Below are positions 42,725-52,859 of a stretch of DNA of 64,000 nucleotides, piece by piece. The position numbers were made by a program, and so were the translations under genes. Position 1 is the first letter of the stretch; each line of letters opens with the position of its first letter. This DNA comes from Diabrotica undecimpunctata (lineage: Eukaryota; Arthropoda; Insecta; Coleoptera; Chrysomelidae), in contig NC_092808.1 of the NCBI RefSeq assembly GCF_040954645.1, forward strand, positions 20,756,232 through 20,820,231, read 5' to 3'. The notes beneath the pieces are model-generated. The model had not been told where the DNA came from, searched no databases, and was given only the letters and a program-made list of their open reading frames with translations.

Positions 42725-44310
42725 TATGATTTTAAGATTATACAGAACGAAATATACAATAACAACTTTACTAATACAACATCAAAACTGTACTAAAACT
42801 GTCATATTTATTGGCACTTACCACATTTTTTACCGGCGACGTTGTGGCGATTGACAAACACGCACTCAGTTGAGAATTTTTTAAGTACGTAATACGTAGT
42901 ACTTGGAACATTTTAAAGATATACCACATTATTTATTTAATGTCTTCAAATAATTGTAGTAACTAACAGCTTATATCATAACTTTTACCTGTCTCCCATC
43001 CCTAATGATCCCTTAAAGTCTATAAAAATATATTGTACAATCTTAAGCACAATTTCAAATATTTTTCCTCACTTTTGTGTCGCCTCATCAAAAAATCAGA
43101 GATATTCCTTGGATTTTAATTATTTTGTTATTTATAGTTTGCTATAATATGCTAAAAATTGTATATCTAATGAAGAAAAAAAAATTAAACCTTGCTCTTT
43201 TAACTTTTACCAATTGACATGCAAATTTAGAAGTAATTTTGATGGCTAAAAACATGCAGTTAATTAAAACCCTATTTAATATTCATTAAACTTTAATAAA
43301 AACCATAATAATCCATGTATGCAAAAAGGATTATTAAAGAAAACCCAATCATCAATATCAACTTGAAGGTTTTTACGAGAGAAATTTGCATTTGTGATTA
43401 AGTCGAGGATGTTCACATTGGTAGTTAGTACAGTTTTGGGCTGCCCGTGCCGCCCATTCTTATTTTCTCATTATTCCAAACTGGCCTTTTTTAAGGCCGT
43501 TCGGCAGCCAATCAGTCGCGAACCACCATTTTAACGAGACCATAAAATTGAGTATGCCTTTAAGCATCTCGGCAATGTGTGCTAGAAATGATTCAATATG
43601 TCATCTTGCGTGAATTACGACTTGCCTTCAACCATAGTTTCCTATTTTTTTTGTTGTTACTCATGCATACCAACTAAAATGGTGGAATGCACTAGTGAAT
43701 GCTATGTCTAAATCGTTTATTATTTCGTTCCTAACATAAGTTATTTTTATTAACATTTAAATTAGTTAAATTCACGTTTTAATCCATTTCCCCTAGATTT
43801 TCCATCACTGATTGACTTACATGGAAAACATCCTTTTGTTTCAATTCCAGGAAACTTAGGTTGAAAAGCACAATAATTACTACCTTTTCAAAATCAAATT
43901 GGCAAGAATCTGGACTTTACCCTAAGTAGTCGCTAGGACTTTTTAAAAGCTAGTAGTCTCGCGAAGTCAAAATTACCGCTTTGTCTTTTACTTCTTAGCA
44001 TATGTTAATAAAAGCATTTGGAACCAGTTTAAATAAAACACTATTTTATTTAGATTTAATATGTATAGCAACATGTTATAAAATAATAAATAAGTAAACT
44101 AATGTTATGAACACTGAAGACGACAATAAAAAACCTATTCTGTACTCCGATAAATAAAAACGAAACTTTAATCCGATATACAGTTGGGTCCATGGATCTT
44201 TACCCGTGCGTCATAATTTAAATTAAAGCATACGAAATTCAGCTAAAGGTTTTACATACAGAAGAGTTCCCAGATCTAACAAGATACTAGTAAAAGGGGA
44301 ACCTGTTTGG
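42725..44310. other. No recognisable gene
   Basis: 42800-42870 contains the sense-strand start region of the fragment just left, with GC-rich ccggcgacgttgtggcg. 43483-43498 is a perfect hairpin (ggcctt-tttt-aaggcc) next to gccaatcag, a CCAAT-like box, but no gene start is evident. The rest is AT-rich. Confidence 0.35.
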
Positions 44311-44316
44311 TGGACA

Positions 44317-44700
44317 CGATATGATTGAATATGAATCAGTCACAAAAAAGAATATAAATATGGACCAGTTTTGTCCTGGTACAAGAAAAAGCAGTTGATG
44401 TTAGAAAAATATTATTGTTAGAAAGAGTATTGAAGAATTAAGCTATTTTAAACACGTTTTAGAACAAGACAAGTTTAAAAAACATCAACCTGCCGAAAAA
44501 ATTCATAAATAATTAGATTAAATTTAAGAACGATACTAGCAAAATAGACAGGTTTCCTTGTTTTCCTGTTTATCGACACGATATGATTAAATATAATAGT
44601 CACATAAAAGAATAGATATATGGACCAGTTTTGTCCTAATATAATACCAAAATATAGTTTAAAAGTCAAAATAGAAAAAGCAGTTGATATTAGAAAATTG
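44317..44700 (+). repeat. Tandem duplication containing a repeat shared with 48.6 kb
   Basis: cacgatatgatt...agtcacaaaaaag through tatggaccagttttgtcct occurs at 44317-44378 and again at 44576-44637. The following gaaaaagcagttgatgttag occurs at 44387 and, with one change, at 44672. The segment from 44380 to 44490 (gagtattgaagaattaagct, attttaaacacgttttagaa) is also found at 48575-48690, at the 3' end of the pogo-like element. This is probably a second remnant of that family's 3' region. Confidence 0.75.
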
Positions 44701-44759
44701 ATAGAAAACGGAAAACGGCAGACGGTTTTACACAAATAACTCAAAAAGTAAGTATTTAT

Positions 44760-45285
44760 CGAAAAAAATATTCTTAGAAAAAATGCATCAAAAAATTAGC
44801 ACTTCGCATCTGCCGCTGGTAAATTATAAACTCCGTGTGAAAAACTGACTTTATTTGAACACAATACATGAATACGAATATATGAACGCTAATAAGTATT
44901 ATGTTCGCTCGCTCTGAATGCTGTATCACCGATCTCGTCCCTTATTTCTCTCTATTCTCGAGATGTTTTAGGGACTCTTCCTGGCTTCACATATGGCATA
45001 GTATCTGCATACGCGGCTATGTCGCCGAATCGGAAAAAAATCATGAAATAAACTTAAAATAGATAGTGGCGTGAACACTTATGAAGTCTGTAGACCCAGC
45101 AGAAGTAAAGTGTAGCTCATGAAAAGTAGGTTCTTATTTGTGAAATTTCAATTTCAACGTAAAATAACCAAAAAATGAAGCACTTTTCGAAGAAAACTCA
45201 TTAAAACTTTTTGAAAGTGTTTCAAAGTGTCTCTGCAGCATATACTATTGGTTTTACGGTCGTTTTGTAGATTTTCATTTTTGTG
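44760..45285. other. No recognisable gene
   Basis: A moderately GC-rich patch (44900-45060, cgctcgctctgaatgctgta) without any identifiable motif; no ORF. Confidence 0.35.
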
Positions 45286-45289
45286 TTTT

Positions 45290-46020
45290 GGTTTACACAC
45301 TTCTTTTGAAATCTACACTTTCATTTCTTCTGTTGACTAGTACTCCCAAATTTTTGAACGTGTGCGTCTATTGTTAGTTCTGTCATTTGTGTCGTCTTCT
45401 TCTTGCCCTACGTTCATGTATTTTGTTTTATTTTCATTTATTTCCAGTCCTCTCAGTTATCCTTCAAAAGTAAAGTAAAGTTCGTGTAACCTTCTGGCTA
45501 AGGTTGAGTGTTAGGGTTTTCAGGTAGCGCAAGCGCCCCTAACATGACTTAACGACTACTCTCGTAGCCGGGGCCGACGGCTTTACGTGCCCTCCGAAGC
45601 ACTGTGGCAGCTCAGTTAAATTAGAAATTGAAAATTTTGTCGGTGTCAGCTTGTTAAGCCAGTAACATATCCACTGAGCTACGGCTGCCACTCAGTTATG
45701 GTTCGTTTTCTATTTATTGAAAAGTTATCTTTAGTGCCCTTGTATCTGTTGCTACTATGGTTATATCGTCAGCATATAATATAATTTGCACAGCATTCTT
45801 GTTTATAGTTCCTGCGTTTGAGAGCTTTTTTAATATTTTGTCTAGTGATAGAATAAATAGTACCGTTTAGAGCACATCTCCTTGTCTTACTTCATTTTTT
45901 ATTTGTATTATTTCATTATCATTTCTATCATTCTTATTAGTTCACATAGCATGTACTATTGCCACTGGCATATACTATACGTGCATTAATTTCGCTACTT
46001 ACAGAATTCGTTTGATTGAT
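45290..46020 (-). pseudogene. RTE-like LINE RT palm, interrupted by a SINE
   Basis: The minus-strand reading gives IKNEVRQGDVL, then TVLFILSLDKILKKLSNAGT, then VQIILYADDITIVATDTRAL (intact YADD box). The SINE insertion follows at 45690, and the frame resumes with GLEINENKTKYMNVGQEED on the other side. A degraded post-RT stretch appears upstream (46020-46110), out of normal order, so two fragments may be joined. Confidence 0.7.
45461..45690 (-). mobile_element. tRNA-derived SINE
   Basis: Flanked by the exact 9-bp direct repeat CTCAGTTAT (45452-45460 and 45691-45699), it interrupts a LINE RT frame. Read on the minus strand it begins ggcagccgtagctcagtgga, a tRNA-like head with a good Pol III A box (TAGCTCAGTGG). 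The body contains tgccacagtgcttcggaggg and cacgtaaagccgtcggcccc. The tail is a ctttactttactttt repeat. A recognisable B box (GGTTCGANTCC) is missing: the head passes from gacaccgac directly to aaaattttc, suggesting a small deletion, so this copy is probably not transcribed by Pol III. Confidence 0.85.
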
Positions 46021-46633
46021 TTATGTGCCCAAATATGTAAAGGCATGCAAACGTTCGATGGTATAGTTGTCTATTACGACATCAGTTTCATCGTATTGTT
46101 TCTGAGGTTGATTGGCTGATATATTAATGAAGCATCAGGTTTCGAATATCTTCCAGCATTTTGTTTCTTTTTACACTATCAAAACCTTATGTAAAGTCTA
46201 TACACTAAGGTCTCTTTTATGCGGATTATTTTTAAGCGGTTTTAAAGTTGTGCGATTTGTATTTCATCCAAAAATTTCTATTATTAACTATTATAATTAA
46301 ATATAAACTATTCATATCCAGATGTCAGTAAGGCAAGCATTTGCAATTCGGGGATTCCCTTGTTACATGATGGCCTTATTACATTATTGCGTGTTTTGCA
46401 TTGAAAGGTATAACCTGTTATTGTTTTAAAATAATTTTTCTCTTAGTGGTGTTTCGTTGTATAATAAGTTGTTTAAAATTTTGCTGATTCCCAGTTGCAG
46501 TATAATAAGCCTTTTTGGATTGAAAGATTTCAAGTGAGTATCGTAAAGTTTAATTTTTCATTAGAATAGGTTTTTGCCATGTCAATATCGTAAGCTTAAT
46601 TTTTTTAATTTTTTTTAGATTTCATTTGGCCCA

Positions 46634-46940
46634 ATGGAAAAAAAACATCAAAGACAATCAATTTCGTTGGAAACGAAAATTCAATATTAGATCGCTTAGG
46701 AAAAGAAGAGGGATCTACGGCAATTAAAAAAAACATTTTAATTTAGGCGAATCAACTGTAAGAGCAATTAAGAAGAATGAAGTTACTATAAGAAAATCTA
46801 TAATTTCTGGTACAAAATTAAGCGCCAAATTTTCATCTTACTCAAAGAATGTATTATTAGAAAGAACAGAAAGAGCCATCGCAATTTGGATTGAGGAGCT
46901 AATTCAAAAAAGAATTCGTGTAAGTGGTTATTTAATCTAG
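46634..46940 (+). pseudogene. pogo-like transposase, N-terminal DNA-binding region
   Basis: Starts at an ATG (MEKKHQRQSISLETKIQ), then with two frameshifts ILDRLGKEEGSTAIKK, NLGESTVRAIKKNEVTIRKS, and SKNVLLERTERAIAIWIEEL, IQKRIRVSGYLI. The pattern KxxxxxxETK..hhxxhxxG....hhxxFNhGxSTVxxIKKN is the CENP-B/psq-type helix-turn-helix; LERAxxIWhEEhxQKxIxVSG begins the second CENP-B-type HTH. The frame is cut at the insertion point. Confidence 0.75.
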
Positions 46941-47999
46941 TGGGAATTCAACCGAGATGTACACCAAATCTTGGTGTACACCAAGATGACCATGGTAGAA
47001 ATGGGAGTACCTGGAAAGCTGGTACGATTAGCACAGGTGAGCTCAGAGAACGCTTCCGCACGGATCAGAATTGGCAGCACCACGTCGGAGGAATTCCTCA
47101 TTGATACTGGGCTTGGACAAGGAGATCCTCTCGCCCTCCTGCCGTTTAATTTTGCACTGGAACATGCGGTAAGAAAAGTTCAACCACAACTGACAAACGG
47201 ATTTGCCGCCCAAGGATCAAAAATACTATTGGCGTTTGCAGATGACGTGGACACAATTGCACAATCCACCAGAGATACAAAAGAAGTTTTCACCTTATTC
47301 GAAGACGGAGTCAAGGAAGTTGGTCTTAAGGTCAGCGAGGACAAGACCAAGGGTTAGACAAAATGTAACAATCAATGAATACAACTTTGAAGTCGTCAAA
47401 GAATTCAAGTACCTGGGAGCGATCTGAAAATAAATATGAAAAGGACGTGGCAGCCAGGATCATTGCAGGAAACAGGGCATATTACTCATTAATGACCGTA
47501 TTTAAATCAAAAATACTCTCAATACCAGCAAAAATAATAGTGTACAAGACAATAATTCGTCCCACAATAACGTATGGAAGCGAGACATGGACTCTGAACC
47601 AGCGGGAAACGACAAAATTACTGGTACTGGAAAGAAAGATACTGCGGACTATCTATGGGCCTTGCAGAGAAGAGACAACAGGAGAATGGAGAAGAAGACA
47701 ATGATGAACTTTAGACAGTATATGGAGATGAAAACATAGTATACTAGATTAAAGCAAACCGAATCAGATGGGCGGGCCACGTACTAAGATCGAGTGACAA
47801 AAGACTCCTGAACGCCACATTCTGGAAAAGGCCCGATGGCAGAAGGTCAGTTGGTCGCCCAAGAAAGAGATGGAAAGACGCAGTAGCCAGTGATCTACGC
47901 AAAATGTGAATACAGGAATGGGAAATAGCTGCTCAGGACTGACAACAATGGAGGAGAATAGTAAACGCGGCCAAGACTCACATAGAATTGTAAAGCCAA

Positions 48000-48073
<74 letters not shown>
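46941..48073 (+). mobile_element. RTE LINE with (GAT)n tail, inserted in a pogo element
   Basis: Bounded by the exact 15-bp duplication GGTTATTTAATCTAG (46926-46940 and 48074-48088). It is 5'-truncated within the RT: YTKMTMVEMGVPGKLVRLAQ, GLGQGDPLALLPFNFALEHA, LLAFADDVDTIAQST (catalytic box FADD), GLKVSEDKTK. After frameshifts come VVKEFKYLGAI, AARIIAGNRAYYSLMTVFKS, KTIIRPTITYGSETWTLNQR, ERKILRTIYGPCREET, IRWAGHVLRSSDKRLLNATF, RRSVGRPRKRWKDAV and RRIVNAAKTHIEL. The 3' end is a long (GAT)n run, as in RTE elements that end in a microsatellite. Confidence 0.9.
48001..48073. repeat. (GAT)n microsatellite tail of the RTE
   Basis: About 24 uninterrupted GAT units directly before the right copy of the target duplication. 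Open frames through it (poly-Asp) are not genes. Confidence 0.95.
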
Positions 48074-48074
<1 letters not shown>

Positions 48075-48088
48075 GTTATTTAATCTAG

Positions 48089-48735
48089 AAAAAAGCTCTC
48101 CAGTTTATATACATTATAAGTATATAAACGTTAATGTTTATGAAAGAGTCAGATCCACCAACTTGCACTTCCCAAGCTGGTAAAAAAATTTCAGCTAATG
48201 AATGATGGCTAATCGTGTTTATAAAAAGATATGCATTTCATAATATCAAGATCACAGGAGAGAGTGCTACAGCTATTAAAGCAGCAGCAAAAATATTTCC
48301 ACAGGAGCTAGCCAAAATTATTGAAGATGGGGACTATTGTGCCGATCAAGTATTTAACGCTGATGGAACAGGACTGTAATGGAAAAAGACGTAATCGTAC
48401 TTACATGGCAAAGGATGAAAAAACTGCAAGTGAACATAACGCAAGTAAAGATCGAGTAACATTATTATATACTTTGTAGCAATACATCAGGAGATAGGAT
48501 CTTGAAATCGCTCTTAATAAATAAATCTCTTAGACCATATATGCTTTAAAAGGCAAATATTTAGTTTACCACTAAAACAAGAAAAAGCAGTTGATGTTAG
48601 AAAAACATTATGATTTAAACTGGAAGAGTATTGAAGAATTAAGCTATTTTAAACACGTTTTAGAACGAGAAAACTTTGTAAAACATCCACCTGAAAACAA
48701 CGATTTATGCCAACCTATACAAGATTTACCAGAAT
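48089..48735 (+). pseudogene. pogo-like transposase, DDE region remnant
   Basis: It continues the broken frame with FIKRYAFHNIKITGESATAI, KAAAKIFPQELAKIIEDGDY and CADQVFNADGTGL, where the first catalytic Asp motif FNADETGLYWK has G for E. Then MAKDEKTASEHNASKDRVTL and LINKSLRPYALKGK. After an internal deletion comes SIEELSYFKHVLERENFVKH. The second and third catalytic residues (DNAxxH, PxxTSxxQPhD) are not found, so the core is deleted. Confidence 0.75.
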
Positions 48736-48739
48736 ATGT

Positions 48740-50265
48740 CGTTTAAATTTAGTTCATAAATAAATTGTTTACTTTTAACAACAATAAATCAGTTTAAGTT
48801 TACAATAATATTTAATAATTCTTATCTTCACTCATAAACGTATATTACCTTAAATATTTTAAATTATCTGGTGCAAAGTTAACATTCTCCATATACGCTA
48901 CTACAACAAAATAAACAATCTTTGACGTTTCATATCAAAGTCGTCAATAGCCATTAGATTAATGTGATTTTCTTTCTTATTCTCCAAGTTATCTATTCTC
49001 TATATTTTAGTTATGAATCTAACAACTATGTACTTGTAGAAATAAATATTTTAAAATTTCCGATTTTTCTGCCTAAAATTTATTTTATCGTTTTTATAAA
49101 TTTGCTGAGATTATTTTAGGTGGAAGATTGTCACTTTTGATATGTCATTTCAAAGATTGCACATGTGCAGTTGACGGATGGGGTCTCTATAATTAATCGC
49201 TCCACGAATAAGTAAGCTAGTTCAGGCTGTGGTTGCCAAATCTAAATTTTGGCCGAAATATTAGTAATTTGTAATACGTGCGGTCTTTTTGACCGCTTAG
49301 TAACTAGTTAGGCGTTAAAGGTAGTCAGATTTTTATTAAAATCTGGTTAAAAATTTTTAAATATTATGTACGATTCAAAACAATTAAGCGGATTTTAAAT
49401 TTAAAATCAAATAAAGGTTGTTTTATTAAAAAAACATATTTTTGATACGGTACAGTGTTATGGCAAAGACGTTGTACATTTGTAACTAATTTTAAAATGT
49501 GACGCTTATAACTACCTTCTATTTGTAAATATCTTTTTTTAGTATCTCCTGTAATGTAGGACTTTGTCACAAAAGTTGATCACTCTGTATATATCTATTT
49601 ATAGTCTCGATTACACATACATACATGTATTTATTGTACATTGCATTACATACAATATAACTATTAATTGTGCAATATGTCACAAAATATATAAAAAAAA
49701 ACTAAAATAAAGTCGCTTATACGAGTATACTACTAACGAAAATTCCCTTTCATCGACTTACAGATTGATGGTTGATATATATGGCTCTATAAATTACGCT
49801 GCAGGTTGAAGCGGACTCCCTTTCTACCCTTGGGTCGTGGATTATATATGGCCCTTTAATTATCCGGGGTTTTAGATGCCCATCTATCTCCTGTTGGGCA
49901 GAGGTAGGTGGCGGAGGAAAGAATTGCCGATTTGATTGTTTCATCATGATATTTTATTGCTCTGTTTCAACCTTTATCTTTGTTTTAATAATTGTTGAGA
50001 AATAATTTGCTAATATTTCTTAATTAAAATAGAATATAAAAAATTTAGAGAAAATAAGAATTGACGAAATTCCATTATTATATTATTATTATAAAATTCA
50101 GACCATTTGAAAATTTGCTTGAAAATTTTATTGTTATAACATATATTTTAGCTGTATTGCACATGATGGACTTCTTACCCATACCAAGTCCATTACCAAA
50201 CGTTGGCTATCATATTGGATATCATAAATTTATTCACCGCAGCTTTAAAAAGTGAGGACAAAGAC
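48740..50265. other. No assigned gene; one unexplained frame
   Basis: A hairpin gcggtc-ttttt-gaccgc is at 49280-49296. A minus-strand frame at 49947-49750 (RQFFPPPPTSAQQEIDGHLK, RIIKGPYIIHDPRVERESAS) has a more protein-like composition than its surroundings and does not resemble any TE I know. It could be an exon of a host gene or chance. The remainder is AT-rich. Confidence 0.3.
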
Positions 50266-50269
50266 TGTT

Positions 50270-50850
50270 TAAATTTAAGTAGGCTACGAAGCCATGATAT
50301 TCTTCTTCCACCAGGACCTCCCTTCCCCATTTTTCGCCCTAAATAATAAGACAGAGGACTTTACATCGTTCTGGGTATCACATGATATGAGTAAAATACT
50401 CTTTTATTTTATTTAGACATTATATTCCCTCTTAATTTGTTACTCTGTCAACCCAGCTAATGCGTAAAAGCTTTCGATACACCAACATGTTGACAGCGTT
50501 AAGTTTATTTATGAGTCATGCGATTCAGTAAGCGTCCAGCGTTTAATTCCATACAATAATGTTCACAAGATGATAACCGGGATAAACGATGTTCTCCCTT
50601 TTCTCTATTTTAATATCAGATGCTGTAACTATGTGCACCGGTGTTTTGCTGAATACCATATATTTAGTTTTTAACTTAATAAGTTTTAAGTAGTATTCTT
50701 TGCATTCTCCACTAACAATGTCAGTTAATAACTGTTCTGCAAAATCCAAAAGCAACAAGATATCATCCGCATATCTCAGATCAATGATGATCTTAATTGC
50801 GTTGACCATTGACCATGTGATCGACATCAAACCTGGCAACTGCATATTTG
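50270..50850 (-). pseudogene. RTE LINE RT end and C-terminal region
   Basis: The minus-strand frame has DLRYADDILLLLDFAEQLLT (intact YADD), KLIKLKTKYMVFSKT, then downstream YRKLLRISWVDRVTN and, in another frame, GRKMGKGGPGGRRISWLRSL. Motif B lies just upstream of 50850 (VRQGCIL on the minus strand at about 50905). Inactive. Confidence 0.75.
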
Positions 50851-50954
50851 GGAATAAACTGGCAGTACAAATTAAAAAGCAGTGGTGACAAGATGCAGCC
50901 CTGTCGAACCTATAAATATTTTAATTCATTTAGAAGTAATTAGGCCAATTCTGA

Positions 50955-51265
50955 GAACTATGAACACAAATATCAGAACAAATAATAAGCTATTTTGGAC
51001 ATGTGCTTCGAAGAAATGATCTTGAAAAACTTACCATCCAGGGAAAAGTAGAAGGCAAAAGAAATAGATAGAGAAATAGGTAGATCTCTCACACGATACA
51101 CGGACCATATTGTTGCTACCATTGGCGCTCCATTGTCAGAATGTGCTAGAATGGCAGAAGATAGAAAAACGTGGAGGAACATTGGGAAATTTAGCTAATA
51201 ACTTCATGATATCACGATACCTGCATCAGGTTAACGACTAAGAAGAAGAAGAAGAAGAAGAAGAA
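50955..51265 (+). pseudogene. LINE C-terminal fragment with (GAA)n tail
   Basis: The plus-strand reading across two frames gives ISYFGHVLRRNDLEKLTIQG, KVEGKRN, then DHIVATIGAPLSECARMAED and RKTWRNI. It ends in about 28 bp of (AGA)n at 51239-51266. The order LGHxxR, GKxEGxRxRGRPxxRW, AxDRxxW is that of RTE-like LINE C termini. It is oriented head-on against the previous fragment. Confidence 0.75.
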
Positions 51266-51549
51266 GGCCAATTCTGACATTTGCTTACTAGTGATAGTAC
51301 AGTTTTTGTATATTTCTTAAGTCTGTCATCTATTTCTACTCGGTTTATAATTTCTATCAAATGGTGAATCTGATGGACACAAAAAGGTGAAAACGAAGGT
51401 GAATTTAAGATAAACAATGAAAAAAATGGGTAAAAAAACTAGAGAATTGGAAGGAAAAGCATAAAACAGGACTACAGTAGACGATTGATACTCCGACGTT
51501 TCGCAATCCGACACGCTCGGTAGTCTGACGCACTATCTGTAGAGAATGA

Positions 51550-52010
51550 TTCTAAAGATAGAAAAACCCTTAAGTTAGTCAGTGAATTTCCCGATGTTAA
51601 AGAAGCTCTGCACATCTGGTTTAAGCAACAACGAAGCAGACAAAACTGATTTTCGAGGTTGGTTCGAAAACTTCAAAAAACGGTACAGAATACGATTTTT
51701 GCAGATAAGTGAAAACAAGTGCAGATGAAACTGAGATCAGATATCTCAGTTTCAATTTATACAGAATTTAAGCAAAAAGATCACCGAATTAGACGTAATT
51801 CCTCAACAACTTTATAACCCTGATAAAACCGGTCTAAACTGGCGGCAGCTTTCAATAAACACATTTGTCACTTCAGACAAAAAAAAGTTTTTGGTAGAAA
51901 ACTTCAGAAAGAACGTCTCACTCTCATGGTATTGTAACAAAAAAATGTCGAGTAATGTAACAAAAACAAATAAATTAAAGCTGACTAGCAGAATGTGCCG
52001 GAGAGTGACT
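51550..52010 (+). pseudogene. Tigger transposase, N-terminal half
   Basis: KTLKLVSEFPDVKEALHIWF and KQQRS, then RGWFENFKKRYRIRFLQIS (end of the CENP-B-type DNA-binding domain), then ITELDVIPQQLYNPDKTGLN and WRQLSINTFVTSDKKK. The YNxDETGLxW motif with the first catalytic Asp is here YNPDKTGLNW: Asp is present, E is K. The first HTH is absent, so the frame starts close to the left terminus. Confidence 0.75.
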
Positions 52011-52144
52011 ACTTGACACTCAAAAGAGGATTCGGCCAATTTGCATGCCCTACCGAGACCGCAAAGTGAGAATATGAATGACAGGATACTTAAAAAAAAT
52101 AGAAATAACGTAAATGAAAGTGGTAAATTATGGAAGTTGCTCTA

Positions 52145-52855
52145 GATTAGATTAGATTAGATTAGGAGAGGTGGCCTTTCGGCCTATTCCACTGCGACCT
52201 TTTCAGATCTATTGTGGTCCTGTAGTCCTAAATAACATTCTCTAGCCTGACCTTTTTTATAAAGTCTAGTAGCTTCGAGACTATACCTTCGATGTAGCTA
52301 TTTGTCGGTGGATTTTCTTCTCCTAATGCAAAGAACCGCACATTTACCAGACTGTCACACTGACCTAAAATGTGGTCTGCTGTTTCTTCTTCGAGGTGAT
52401 AGAATCTGCACAGGTCATCATCTGATAATCCCATCAGCTTCAAGTGCCTATTCAGCTTACAGTGCCCTGTTAGAAGACCTACTATGAACTTGACTGTTTT
52501 CCTGTCTTTGCTTATTAGGTCTGCCGTAAATTTTGGCGACTGTTCTGTAATGAACTGTTTCGCCTGTCTTTGTCCTGGTGAATTCCTCCACCATTCCAGA
52601 GACTTGTGAGCTACCCACTTCCTTGTAGCCGTTCTTGTTATTGATTTAGCAACTCTGCAGAAGGGTTCCGATCCAATGAATGGCAATGATGAGCCTTGTT
52701 TGGCCATTTCATCTGCTTTTTCATTGCCCTTATGACCCTCGTGCCCCGGTACCCAGGCTACCGTAACCTTGCTACGGTCTCCTAGTTTATTTAGGGCACA
52801 CACGCAATCCCATACTAGCTTAGAATTGACCTCTAAGATATGATTGGGCGCCAGG
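52145..52855 (-). pseudogene. LINE RNase H and C-terminal domain
   Basis: A 191-codon frame (52803-52228) carries KVTVAWVPGHEGHKGNEKAD (the end of RNase H with its catalytic His and final Asp), EMAKQGSSLPFIG, a long tail with FIVGLLTGHCKLNRHLKLMG, LCRFYHLEEETADHILGQCD (Cys/His motif) and RFFALGEENPPTNSYIEGIV. RNase H begins slightly upstream (LEVNSKLVWDCVCALNKLG) in the same frame without a Met. The 3' end is (TAATC)n on the minus strand (attagattagattagattag at 52147-52166). It is 5'-truncated and unusually well preserved, so a late insertion. Confidence 0.85.
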
Positions 52856-52859
52856 AAAG

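Larger units (their letters stand above)
46634..48735 (+). mobile_element. pogo/Tigger-type DNA transposon, split by an RTE
   Basis: An N-terminal HTH region (46634-46940) and a DDE-domain region (48089-48735) on the same strand flank an RTE insertion bounded by a 15-bp duplication. The terminal inverted repeats were not identified. The 3' part shares a ~110-bp block with 44380-44490. Confidence 0.75.

Noticed and set aside
45621..45689. tRNA gene on the minus strand (ggcagccgtagctcagtgga start)
   Set aside because: No B box and no cloverleaf beyond the D arm; the flanking 9-bp duplication and tail show it is a SINE head.
47906..48088. 60-codon frame ending in poly-Asp
   Set aside because: Created by the (GAT)n LINE tail in the wrong frame.
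48925..48960. Minus-strand TTGACGA ... GAAACGTC as a further hammerhead
   Set aside because: The core begins with U instead of C and there is no stem II hairpin between the two boxes.
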